Shown: positions 25,074 through 32,461 of the stretch, piece after piece
Layout: the number at the start of each line of letters is the position of its first letter
Position numbering within the stretch: position 1 is the stretch's first letter
Source of the DNA: Rhizobium sullae
Lineage (GTDB): Bacteria; Pseudomonadota; Alphaproteobacteria; Rhizobiales; Rhizobiaceae
Direction: 5' to 3'
NCBI RefSeq assembly: GCF_900169785.1
Contig: NZ_FWER01000051.1
Coordinates: forward strand, 1 to 42,125
DNA length: 42,125 nucleotides
The notes under the pieces: generated by a model
Seen by the model: the letters and a program-made list of their open reading frames with translations, nothing else
The model's database searches: none
What the model was told of the DNA's origin: nothing
Made by a program: the position numbers and the translations under genes

Positions 25074-25373
25074 TTATGGCCCATACGAGTTGGTTCCCCA
25101 AAAGCGCTTGTTAGGCGTGCGAGGCGTCTTGCGAGACGCCACCTGCAGCACTTCGAGGATTTTGTTGTCCCAGGTGCAGAGCGAGAACAGGACGAGGTAA
25201 GCCACGGGAGCTATCAGCAGCGCCCATAGGGAATTCGAACCGAGCCAGCCGATGATCGTAATGCCGACGACGATCACGACCGCCATGTAGGGAACGCCCC
25301 AAAGCGTCGGTGAACGGGTTAACCCGATCACCAACGGCGTCAGAGCTGGCTTTTCGTCCTGGAACTCACTCAT
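25074..25373 (-). CDS. virB3: T4SS protein VirB3
   Basis: 99 aa. The pattern LTPLVIGLTRSPTLWGVPYMA, two hydrophobic segments (about 28-45 and 48-65) and LCTWDNKILEVLQV near the C-terminus match VirB3/TrbD, a short inner-membrane partner of VirB4. It lies between virB2 (3-bp gap) and virB4 (3-bp gap). Confidence 0.93.
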   Translation of the reverse strand: MSEFQDEKPALTPLVIGLTRSPTLWGVPYMAVVIVVGITIIGWLGSNSLWALLIAPVAYLVLFSLCTWDNKILEVLQVASRKTPRTPNKRFWGTNSYGP

Positions 25374-25376
25374 CGG

Positions 25377-25721
25377 TTACTGGCCGACCGCTGAAATCAT
25401 CTGGTCGACAATCGCCGGAGCGCCGAAAACCAGACCGATACCGATTACGACCGCGCCAGCCGTGAACCAGGACAGGCGACCGGCAAAGGCAAGGAAGCCA
25501 AGGCCGATCACAGCGATGATCGCGATCAACCGGCCAAAGGGACCGGTGATAAAGTCGACGATCATTTGTACTGCCGTCTGCAGCGGCCCGAATGCGCCGC
25601 TGCCGCCGGTGCCTTGCGCCAGTGCCACGTCGGCCCCGACCATCTGGACCGCCGCCACGATTCCAAGCAGGGCTGCAAGCTTGAGCGCCTGAGACTTCCC
25701 CGTTTGCATTGCAATCTGCAT
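25377..25721 (-). CDS. virB2: T4SS pilin VirB2
   Basis: 114 aa from the ATG at 25721, preceded by AAAGGAGAG; the longer open frame runs into virB1 and is rejected. A long signal sequence ends near ADVALAQG (about 36 residues). The mature ~78 residues have two hydrophobic helices (FGRLIAIIAVIGLGFLAFAG and WFTAGAVVIGIGLVFGAPAI) separated by a short polar loop, as in VirB2/TrbC pilins that polymerise into the conjugative pilus. It lies between virB1 and virB3. Confidence 0.94.
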   Translation of the reverse strand: MQIAMQTGKSQALKLAALLGIVAAVQMVGADVALAQGTGGSGAFGPLQTAVQMIVDFITGPFGRLIAIIAVIGLGFLAFAGRLSWFTAGAVVIGIGLVFGAPAIVDQMISAVGQ

Positions 25722-25732
25722 ACTTCTCTCCT

Positions 25733-26683
25733 TTAAAAGTGCATCACACCGCCGACAAAATTGCCGGTTTTCTTCACGGCGATGACACCGACATCGCTGT
25801 TGTCGCCCGCATCCGCGACTGCCTCTGAAGCGGCCGACCTCGTCTTGCCTTTCGCTGTCGGCATCGGTAGGCCGAGCTGGTAATTCACGACCTTGGCGAC
25901 GTATCCGACCGTTTCCTTGAACGGTGGAATTCCGCCATGCTCGTAAATTCGCTGCTCCCCACTGTTGTAGGCAGCGGCAACCAGCAGCGGATTTTGAAAC
26001 TCGTCGAGAAGCACCCGCAGGTACTTCATGCCGCCCTCGATGTTCTGCTTCGGATCGCAAACGTCCTTCACACCGAACCTTTCAGCGGTAGCCGGCATGA
26101 GCTGCATCGGGCCACGCGCGCCCTTGTCCGAATTGCGGATTCGGTCAAATCCGCTCTCAGCCCATGCAATGGCTGTCGCAAAAACTTCATCAACCTTGTG
26201 ACGACGCGCCGTCTCGACCACTAAGCTCTTGATTTCCGTAGGACTTAATGGAGACGGGCCGCACTCTTGCACGCTAGTAGTGTTGTGAATGACTGGAGAA
26301 ACAACGCCATTTTGGCTAATTGCGCCAATCGGCGAGTTATCCATATTGGCAATGTTTTGCATATCCTCTTCGGATGCAAAACCATGCGTGACTGTACCAA
26401 TAGGGGTATGTTGCTTTGGCCCCGATCGGGGCGCTTCTTCGGATGTGACCACCCCGTCAGCGCCCAAGACAAAATCTTTTTCAGAACTAGGCCAGCGGTT
26501 CTCGAAAATTGCGGTGATTGCAGTCTCATTAATGGGAGCAGAAGTGCCTTGATTGCTTACAAAATTGGCTTGTTTTCGCACTTCCTGCGCCTGGCTAAAG
26601 CCCGCACCCAAAGTGGCCAGCATAGCGGCGCCGATAAGCGCCGCCCCGGGTGGAATGCCTGCAATTCTAGCCCTTTTTTCCAT
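25733..26683 (-). CDS. virB1: Lytic transglycosylase VirB1
   Basis: 316 aa with GGGGGA before the ATG. It has an N-terminal signal region (GAALIGAAMLATLGAGFSQAQ), a ~110-residue polar linker and a C-terminal SLT domain at about 150-290. Predicted catalytic Glu176 lies in AWAESGFDRIRNSDKGARGPMQLMPATAERFGV; AAAYNSGEQRIYEHGGIPPFKET follows. It opens peptidoglycan for the channel and is the first gene of the minus-strand transcript. The GGIPPFKET(V/Q)GYV stretch is shared with the internal second enzyme, so the two are related. Confidence 0.92.
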   Translation of the reverse strand: MEKRARIAGIPPGAALIGAAMLATLGAGFSQAQEVRKQANFVSNQGTSAPINETAITAIFENRWPSSEKDFVLGADGVVTSEEAPRSGPKQHTPIGTVTHGFASEEDMQNIANMDNSPIGAISQNGVVSPVIHNTTSVQECGPSPLSPTEIKSLVVETARRHKVDEVFATAIAWAESGFDRIRNSDKGARGPMQLMPATAERFGVKDVCDPKQNIEGGMKYLRVLLDEFQNPLLVAAAYNSGEQRIYEHGGIPPFKETVGYVAKVVNYQLGLPMPTAKGKTRSAASEAVADAGDNSDVGVIAVKKTGNFVGGVMHF

Positions 26684-26842
26684 CGTCCCCCGCTTAACTT
26701 GCGGTGTTGAGATTGTAGCGAAAACGGATTAAGTTCATTAATGCATGATACCGATTTGGTGTAGTGATACAAGTTTTTGCATCATACTTAAACCCCCTCC
26801 TTGCAGGGAATCCAACATGACCAAGATGGTTAGGGCTAGAAA
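26684..26842. promoter_or_regulatory. Divergent promoter region of the virB operon and the nuclease-fold cluster
   Basis: These 159 bp separate two outward-facing transcripts and are AT-richer than the flanks. Near-identical TGCATGATAC (26742-26751) and TGCATCATAC (26778-26787) lie 36 bp apart and could be paired operator sites. No clear -35/-10 pair can be fixed by eye. Confidence 0.4.
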
Positions 26843-27448
26843 ATGAAACGTACCATAGTCGCCGCACTCGCAAGTTGCGTACTGGCAACACCCGCTTTGT
26901 CCGTCGAGGACATCAACAAGGACTACATCAAGTCGCTGGCTGCTCCCGGTAAGACGGTGCTGGTCGTCGAATACTATGACGGCTCCGGTAAGGTCATGGA
27001 TCGCAAGGGATACGCATCCGCGACCGGATACAAAGCAGTGTCGCCAACCGATTTTAAGGTTGATGAGAAGACCACACTTAGGCTGTACGGTGTCGAGCCC
27101 TGTGATGGCGACATGGTGAACCGCAAGGAAGATTTTTCCGGTTCCTGCAAGGAATTTGCAGAACGCGAACTGCAAGTGATGCTCAAATCGGCGAAAGTAC
27201 TGTTTTGCCGAGCGTTCGTCAGCGAACAGAGTTCAGCGGTCCAAAATGCAACTTGCTACGGCTACTACAATTATCCAGGAAGCCTCGATTCTGTAGAAAT
27301 GTTGGAGGATGAACTTGTGTCGCTTGGTGCGCTCCGGTTGGCAAAAAAACCGGACGGCACCCCCGAGCGATCAGATCTCGACGAGGCCCAGCGTATCGGA
27401 CAACAGGGCTACGGCATGTGGGCTGACCCACGGGTGAAAGGCCAATGA
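26843..27448 (+). CDS. Exported staphylococcal-nuclease-fold protein 1
   Basis: 201 aa. The signal peptide MKRTIVAALASCVLATPALS is followed by an SNase/thermonuclease-like barrel in which LRLYGVEPCDGD stands at the usual L-x-x-I/V-D-x-P-E position. The matching region for the catalytic arginine is degenerate. The C-terminus has LEDELVSLGALRL...AQRIGQQGYGMWADPRV, the typical SNase tail with GLW replaced by GMW. Five cysteines in the mature part suggest disulfides in the periplasm. It is the first of three tandem relatives divergent from virB, with a 4-bp overlap to the next. Nuclease activity is doubtful. Confidence 0.7.
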   Translation: MKRTIVAALASCVLATPALSVEDINKDYIKSLAAPGKTVLVVEYYDGSGKVMDRKGYASATGYKAVSPTDFKVDEKTTLRLYGVEPCDGDMVNRKEDFSGSCKEFAERELQVMLKSAKVLFCRAFVSEQSSAVQNATCYGYYNYPGSLDSVEMLEDELVSLGALRLAKKPDGTPERSDLDEAQRIGQQGYGMWADPRVKGQ

Positions 27449-27981
27449 GAAGGCTTTTGATCCTTCTGGCGGCGGCCTTGCCCCCGATGGCAAATGCCGC
27501 GCCGGCTGGCTATTTCGACCTTCAGCCGGGCGTCACCTTAGAAACGGGTGAAACGTGGGTCGCTGATGGACAGCGCTTCCGCCTCTACGGTGTCCAGTCC
27601 TGCTTGCGCGGCACTTCCTACACCGACAAGAAAGGGCAGAAGCGAGACTGCGGCGATGCTTCGCTGGCCGTCTTTGCCGCCTACATCAAGGACACGAAGC
27701 CGGTTTGTGCGCCTATCGCCAAGACCGACGGCATATCCTTCGTCGTCTGCTATGCCATGGTCGGCAAGGATCGGCTCGACCTCGCCACCATGATGATCAC
27801 GAGCGGATACGCCTTTGCAGCGCTTAACGCTGACGGTCTGCCGTTTCATCCCCCTTATGCCGTTGCCGAACAGGACGCCCGCGTAAAGCGGGCAGGCCTG
27901 TGGCAGTTCGAGGATGTCCAGCACCCTGCCATCCTTTTGAGCAGAGAGGCCAACGAGCGCGCCAAGAAAGCCAAACAATGA
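27445..27981 (+). CDS. Exported staphylococcal-nuclease-fold protein 2
   Basis: 178 aa. The start overlaps the stop of protein 1. Signal peptide MRRLLILLAAALPPMANAAP. Core motif GQRFRLYGVQSCLRG corresponds to the SNase active-site strand but lacks the usual Asp and Glu. VVCYAMVGKDRLDLATMMITSGYAFAAL and VKRAGLWQFED follow the SNase pattern, without the catalytic Arg at the expected place. The domain is recognisable and secreted but probably non-catalytic. Its stop overlaps the start of protein 3. Confidence 0.7.
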   Translation: MRRLLILLAAALPPMANAAPAGYFDLQPGVTLETGETWVADGQRFRLYGVQSCLRGTSYTDKKGQKRDCGDASLAVFAAYIKDTKPVCAPIAKTDGISFVVCYAMVGKDRLDLATMMITSGYAFAALNADGLPFHPPYAVAEQDARVKRAGLWQFEDVQHPAILLSREANERAKKAKQ

Positions 27982-28673
27982 AAAAACATGTAGTCGCTGC
28001 AGCCGTAGTCGCCACCATCGTTCAGCCAGCGATCGCCGCTGACCTTGTCACCAACCCCGTGCCGCCTCGCCGCGAGCAACAGGCAGTTGCTCCGGCGCCG
28101 ATCCATCCGGTGTTCAAAGGCCGGGTTGCCGTCATGGACGGTCGGACCCTTTGGTATCCGCAATACGCCCAACGCCTTCGCTTGGCCGACATTGACGCAT
28201 GCGAACTGCCGCAATGGGCGCTCAATCCCAAATGGGAAAGCCGTCAGCAGACAATGGCCCCGGCGCCCGTTCCTTGCGGACCGCTCGCCAAAGCCTGGCT
28301 AAAGCGCACCGTCGGCAACAAATCAATCGAGTGCACCGTAGTCGGCTATAGCCAGGACGGCACTCCAGTCGCCCGCTGCATCGCCAGCGGCCGCGATCTT
28401 GCCCTCGAAATGCTGCGCGTCGGTTGGGCGCGTATCGCGTCGCCCTATCCTTCGAACAGCCAGTATCTAGCGTACCAGAATTACGCGATGGCGGCGCGCT
28501 ATGGCATGTGGGCGACCTACGTCCTCGACATGAACGAATGGCGCCGGAAAGCCGTCGACAAAACACTCGACCGTCGCCCAATCGCTGATTTCAACCTCCT
28601 TGCCGAACGTGAAAGCGAGATATCGCCTCCCTTCGTCGACGCTCGGAAAAAGCCCAAGAGGACAGACCGATAG
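27978..28673 (+). CDS. Exported staphylococcal-nuclease-fold protein 3
   Basis: 231 aa from the ATG at 27978, which overlaps the previous stop. Signal peptide MKKHVVAAAVVATIVQPAIAA, a Pro-rich linker, then the fold: QRLRLADIDACELPQW (Asp kept, Glu near), KSIECTVVGYSQDGTPVARCIASGRDLALEMLRVGWARI and YAMAARYGMWATYV. This third copy is closest to ordinary thermonuclease-family proteins, yet the Y-G-R element that carries the catalytic Arg reads DGTPVAR. It could bind DNA or peptides in the periplasm. Nuclease activity cannot be excluded. Confidence 0.7.
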   Translation: MKKHVVAAAVVATIVQPAIAADLVTNPVPPRREQQAVAPAPIHPVFKGRVAVMDGRTLWYPQYAQRLRLADIDACELPQWALNPKWESRQQTMAPAPVPCGPLAKAWLKRTVGNKSIECTVVGYSQDGTPVARCIASGRDLALEMLRVGWARIASPYPSNSQYLAYQNYAMAARYGMWATYVLDMNEWRRKAVDKTLDRRPIADFNLLAERESEISPPFVDARKKPKRTDR

Positions 28674-29075
28674 TTGCCGGACTTCGCCCATATTGCGATC
28701 TCCTTCGCAAACGATCCCTTGGCGAGCCTCCTGCTCGCCATTCCCTTGTCGTTTGCTCTGATCATCTTCTCGGCAAAAATCTGGTGGGTTCATGCACCTC
28801 TGGCCGTGTTGATCCTGATCGTTTCGATCTTCTTTCACGATCAACGCCATCTCGCCCTAGACAGCTTTTTGGTTGGGCTTTTCGCCTTCCCTCCGCTCTG
28901 TCGCGATATTCCCAATCAGCCGTTGCTCTTCCGCATCGGAATCTTCTGGTTCTCTGCTTTTGCGCTGATAGCCGCCGTCATTTACGCCGCGGGCGATCGA
29001 GCGCAGCACCTCACTCCGATCGACAAACTGGTCATCGATCGGATGCCTTCAGCACTCATCGAGAGGACCACCTGA
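28674..29075 (+). CDS. Small polytopic membrane protein
   Basis: 133 aa from a TTG directly after the stop of the third nuclease-fold gene; AGAGGA lies upstream. Three to four hydrophobic segments can be seen (DPLASLLLAIPLSFALIIFS, APLAVLILIVSIFF, LALDSFLVGLFAF, FRIGIFWFSAFALIAAVIYA). No recognised family. Position in the six-gene run suggests an accessory envelope role for the transfer system. Confidence 0.6.
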   Translation: MPDFAHIAISFANDPLASLLLAIPLSFALIIFSAKIWWVHAPLAVLILIVSIFFHDQRHLALDSFLVGLFAFPPLCRDIPNQPLLFRIGIFWFSAFALIAAVIYAAGDRAQHLTPIDKLVIDRMPSALIERTT

Positions 29076-29076
29076 C

Positions 29077-29589
29077 ATGAAACATCTGCTTTATGCCGCC
29101 GCCGGCCTCGCCGCCGTTGCGTTCCTTCCTGCCACTGCCAAAGCGCAAGATGCATCCTGGGGGTGCCAAGTTCTCCTGTGCGCGGCCTCGCAAAACCCGT
29201 CCTGGCAGGGCGTTCCCTACTGTGTACCGCCGATGAAGAAGCTTATCAGCGCAATGGCGAAGCCGGGATTCGATTGGCCCGTCTGCCACCAGGCGAAAGC
29301 CGGCGAACCAGGTCGGGAAGAATACGAAGATTGCCCTGCAGGTACCAAAGTCGGTTACAGGGAACATCGCGACGGGTTTCGCGGCGAACCAGACCAATGC
29401 GTCAAGACCGTCGATGTTTGCAAGGAACGTCGGGATCAAGGCTATCGTCGCTTTAACGAGAGCGGCGGCGACAAGCGCTGCATCAAAGAAGTCGCAACTC
29501 CTCGTCCGCGCCGCGAAAATCCGTGGTTCTTCGACATCCCGAACGACAAGGGCGTCAAGGAGCGCTTCTGGTTTAACCTCAACACCTGA
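29077..29589 (+). CDS. Exported Cys-rich protein of unknown function
   Basis: 170 aa. Signal peptide MKHLLYAAAGLAAVAFLPATAKA. The mature part has eight cysteines (WGCQVLLCAAS, PYCVPPM, PVCHQ, EDCPAG, DQCVKTVDVC, KRCIKE), an N-terminal half with NPSWQGVPYCVPPMKKLISAM and a basic C-terminus ending ERFWFNLNT. It resembles hypothetical periplasmic proteins of rhizobial conjugation regions. Disulfide bonds are likely. It follows the membrane gene by one base and precedes another exported protein by 17 bp. Confidence 0.65.
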   Translation: MKHLLYAAAGLAAVAFLPATAKAQDASWGCQVLLCAASQNPSWQGVPYCVPPMKKLISAMAKPGFDWPVCHQAKAGEPGREEYEDCPAGTKVGYREHRDGFRGEPDQCVKTVDVCKERRDQGYRRFNESGGDKRCIKEVATPRPRRENPWFFDIPNDKGVKERFWFNLNT

Positions 29590-29606
29590 CAACGCGAGGA
29601 TCCCGC

Positions 29607-30029
29607 ATGAATCAGAATGTTCTACTCACGATCGCAGCCAGCGTTGGCCTGGTGGCCGGCGTCGGCGGCACTTGGTTTGCAACGTCAACGTCATCCAAAG
29701 AGGTCGAAGTCGTCTCTAAGGAGGTGATTGCTGCTTTCATCAAGGCTGATCCATCCCTCTGCCCTGTTCCAGAACAAGCCGCAGTACCACGATCGACTTC
29801 GACGAATCTTGAAATTCCCTCGGCAGATGAGGCCAATACCGCCTTCAGGAAGGTAAAGCCCAGCTTTCCATCCGCTACGCTGGCTATCGGGCAATGCCAG
29901 ACGAATACAATGGGACCGGGTGTTTCGTGTGCTGTCGATATCACTTGGAAGCCGGGCCGCGACGCTCAGTCAGGTGTCGTCGGCTTCGCCAAAACGCCTA
30001 CCGGCTGGCAAGCCATGCACTATTACTAA
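29607..30029 (+). CDS. Membrane-anchored or exported small protein
   Basis: 140 aa. The uncleaved-type N-terminal hydrophobic stretch (VLLTIAASVGLVAGVGGTWFA) is followed by SKEVEVVSKEVIAAFIKADPSLC and a compact C-terminal domain with GQCQTNTMGPGVSCAVDITWKPG and a final TPTGWQAMHYY. GCGAGGATCC precedes the ATG. No recognised family. Last gene of the plus-strand accessory run, followed directly by a terminator hairpin. Confidence 0.6.
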   Translation: MNQNVLLTIAASVGLVAGVGGTWFATSTSSKEVEVVSKEVIAAFIKADPSLCPVPEQAAVPRSTSTNLEIPSADEANTAFRKVKPSFPSATLAIGQCQTNTMGPGVSCAVDITWKPGRDAQSGVVGFAKTPTGWQAMHYY

Positions 30030-30058
30030 AAAAGAAGCCCGCGGCGCGGGCTCTCTTC
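30028..30058. terminator. Bidirectional intrinsic terminator
   Basis: GCCCGC (30037-30042) and GCGGGC (30046-30051) form a GC-only stem with a 3-base loop. TCTCTT follows on the plus strand and, read from the minus strand, TTCTTTTTTAG follows. It lies between the convergent stops at 30029 and 30081. Confidence 0.8.
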
Positions 30059-30080
30059 AGTTCGCCATCCTCATAATAGC

Positions 30081-30416
30081 TCACCCGAACGGCGCAGTCG
30101 CTTCCATGACCGCTGCCATTTCGTTTTCCTCAAGCTTGACTTCAGTGGCGATTAGGAATGCCGAGATATAAGTCAGCTTTCGAATTGATTCCTGGTAATC
30201 GAGTGGCTGATATTCCATGACGATGCGACGGGCTTTCGCCTCTTCCGTCGCCACTGCCAACAATGCGCTCGCATAGGCAACGCTACTGACTTCGCCGGCC
30301 GCGCGACGGTCATCCCACTCTCGCACCGCATCCGCCGCCGCCTTTTGCGCCGCCAAGTGCTGCTCTGTAATTTCGGCCAGGCTGAGCCCAGCAACACCAA
30401 TCCTCGCTTCAACCAT
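30081..30416 (-). CDS. Small soluble helical protein of unknown function
   Basis: 111 aa, GGAG eleven bases before the ATG. No signal or membrane span; Ala/Glu-rich helices (LAEITEQHLAAQKAAADAVREWDDRRAAGE, ALLAVATEEAKARRIVMEYQ). It faces the accessory run and ends at the shared terminator. Family not recognised. Confidence 0.5.
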   Translation of the reverse strand: MVEARIGVAGLSLAEITEQHLAAQKAAADAVREWDDRRAAGEVSSVAYASALLAVATEEAKARRIVMEYQPLDYQESIRKLTYISAFLIATEVKLEENEMAAVMEATAPFG

Positions 30417-30979
30417 GCCGCATTCAGCTCCTTTTCAAGCGGCCCCCTTTCTTTTCCTTCCAGTGGAAGGCAGGGCAGGCCTCGTCCTGCCCCTGCCCGT
30501 CCGGCGAGGACCGGGAGAACGGGGGACAAGCTGAAAACCGGAAGGGGGATCACCCACCCGTAGGGCCGACCGGTGTCCGCAACGCGGACGCCGGCGGTGC
30601 TGCAGGCCGAAGGCCGAAGCATGGGGAAGGCCGGTTTTCTGCTTGTGGGGGAGAGAGGGCAGCGCCCTTTCTTCCCTCTCAGTGACTTGAAAATTTGGTT
30701 GAACAATCGGACCAACCGCACGGAGGCTGACGTGCGGTTGCATAGGCTGGCTAATTCTATGTCACTGTGGCGAGCTTCTAATGCCGATTCTGCAAACGAG
30801 GATCAATATGGCGAGCTATCGTTCTTTGCGTGATCTAGGTTGCATTTTTTGGGACTCTAATACCCTACAGAGGTGACCGCCCGCGACTTGGGACCTCGGC
30901 GCTCTTTAACGCTTTGAGAGGCCGTTTGGGGCTGCTTTCGACCTGTCCGTTGTCGCGACTGGTGGATAGTCCCTTCCCT
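30417..30979. other. Gene-poor stretch with several hairpins
   Basis: I see no convincing gene. The left part is very GC-rich and holds CCTTCC-agt-GGAAGG (30456-30470), GGGCAGG-6-CCTGCCC (30473-30492) and a 25-bp hairpin built from CCGG, GTCCGC and GCGGAC (30570-30594). The right part is AT-richer and has CAACCGCAC (30713-30721) paired with GTGCGGTTG (30732-30740). It separates the conjugation genes from the helicase cassette and could hold an old junction or an origin. Confidence 0.5.
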
Positions 30980-32461
30980 TCATTCCTCCGAGAGCAATAC
31001 GGCTGAAGCGGCTAGTCGGCGGTTCAACGCCTCTCCCAGCCTGAAGGATGATGACATCGTCTCGAGTAGGTCGGTGGCGCGCGCGACCACTCGCTCGTCG
31101 AAGCTGACGAAGCCGAGCGGGACCGAGAGTCCCGAGTGTTGTCCGATCGGTGCGTGCACTGTGGCCGCGACGAACGCTCCGGGGACCAGTAGCATTTCGA
31201 AGCCGTTGGGGAAAACGCGCACCTCTGACTGATGGCAATGATCGAATGCCTCCTTGAGCCAACGCTCCGGACGGCCGACGGTGAGCGCTACCGCCTCGAC
31301 CGGCTGGGGAGTGGTCAAGTCGTGATTGGTGCGCAACACCCGGTCCCGGAGCTGGTCGATTACTTCGGACAGGATGACGGTGCTGCCCCAAAGCGGAACC
31401 TGTGGGACGACCCAAAAAATCGGCGCGGCAACCTGTTTGGTCCGGCGCAGGCCGTAGGAGGCCACCTCGAACAGACGACGGGCGTTCTCCGGTGTGAAAA
31501 GGTTGCCTACTACGGGGGTGGTCTGACGGTCCGCACGCACGTCGCCTTGACCGGTGAAAGCGTGGCGGTAGAAGCGCTGCACGCTCAGGCCGTCGCGCCT
31601 AGTCCACTCCTTTAAATATTCGGGTGCGAGATTAACGAGCAACTGGTACGCTTCCGAGTCATCCTCCCGAGAGGTGATGGCCATGCGGTCGACGACGACG
31701 GCTATGGCACGGGCGATCGCCTCGCGGTCGGCCAGTTCGTATTCTGAGTACCACTCCGACAGGTCGATTTCGGCCTGAGATGGCTTCAATCCGCTCGATA
31801 CCAGGCGCACTCTGACTATCGTGGAGAACCGTTCCTTCGCAGTGACTGTATCGATTGAGTAAAGCGAGCGCCTGGCTGTTGCAGTTGGATCGACGCTCGG
31901 CGCGAACTCGCGGAAGAACCTGCGAAAGGATGCCGGCACCCGATCCGTTGCCGAGCTGACCTGCTCCTGGTTCTCGAGCGGAAGCTCGGGCAGGTTCGCC
32001 TCGAAATAGCTGAGGTATCGCTTCACGGCGGGGGCGAGGGATATCAGGTCGAAGCCGACGCGGGTCGTCTTGCGTTCGACCTCGTAGATGAGCGGCTCGT
32101 CGCTCCCGGGGCGGAAGAGGGTATGCCCCGTCGTTGTCAGCGTCAGCCGGCCGTCGACACGCCGGATATAGTCTGCTTCTTCGACCTCGTTGAGAACGTA
32201 GGCCATTTCGCGGCGGTTGTAGCCGAAAAACGCCTGGACAGCGTCTTCGGTGCAGGTGCCCATGGTCCGGACGAACCGGAGCAGGAATTCAGCTGTGACT
32301 GAGACCTTCCCCACCTCCGCAACCTTGTGCTCCACGAGAAAGCTGCGACAGGGTAGGGTGAGGTCGTGTATGACAAGCGTAAGAGAACCGTCCTCATTTT
32401 CCTCAATGAGGCCTTCGCGCACGGGGCGAGCGGTGTGCTTATTACTCGGTTTCTCCGTCAT
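30980..32461 (-). CDS. Partner of the NERD-kinase-helicase protein, probable winged helix
   Basis: 493 aa. The ATG at 32461 overlaps the stop of the 1682-aa gene (ATGA), so the two are translationally coupled. Residues about 55-115 look like a winged helix (FLLRFVRTMGTCTEDAVQAFFGYNRREMAYVLNEVEEADYIRRVDGRLTLTTTG). The middle (about 130-330) is a helical region unknown to me (RFYRHAFTGQGD, TPENARRLFEVASYG). The last ~150 residues alternate strands and helices (APIFWVVPQVPLWG, VEAVALTVGRPERWLKEAFDHC, VPLGFVSFDERVVARATDLLE) and only faintly recall a degenerate PLD-like fold. No enzyme motif is certain. It may recognise DNA or regulate the large protein. Confidence 0.7.
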   Translation of the reverse strand: MTEKPSNKHTARPVREGLIEENEDGSLTLVIHDLTLPCRSFLVEHKVAEVGKVSVTAEFLLRFVRTMGTCTEDAVQAFFGYNRREMAYVLNEVEEADYIRRVDGRLTLTTTGHTLFRPGSDEPLIYEVERKTTRVGFDLISLAPAVKRYLSYFEANLPELPLENQEQVSSATDRVPASFRRFFREFAPSVDPTATARRSLYSIDTVTAKERFSTIVRVRLVSSGLKPSQAEIDLSEWYSEYELADREAIARAIAVVVDRMAITSREDDSEAYQLLVNLAPEYLKEWTRRDGLSVQRFYRHAFTGQGDVRADRQTTPVVGNLFTPENARRLFEVASYGLRRTKQVAAPIFWVVPQVPLWGSTVILSEVIDQLRDRVLRTNHDLTTPQPVEAVALTVGRPERWLKEAFDHCHQSEVRVFPNGFEMLLVPGAFVAATVHAPIGQHSGLSVPLGFVSFDERVVARATDLLETMSSSFRLGEALNRRLAASAVLLSEE

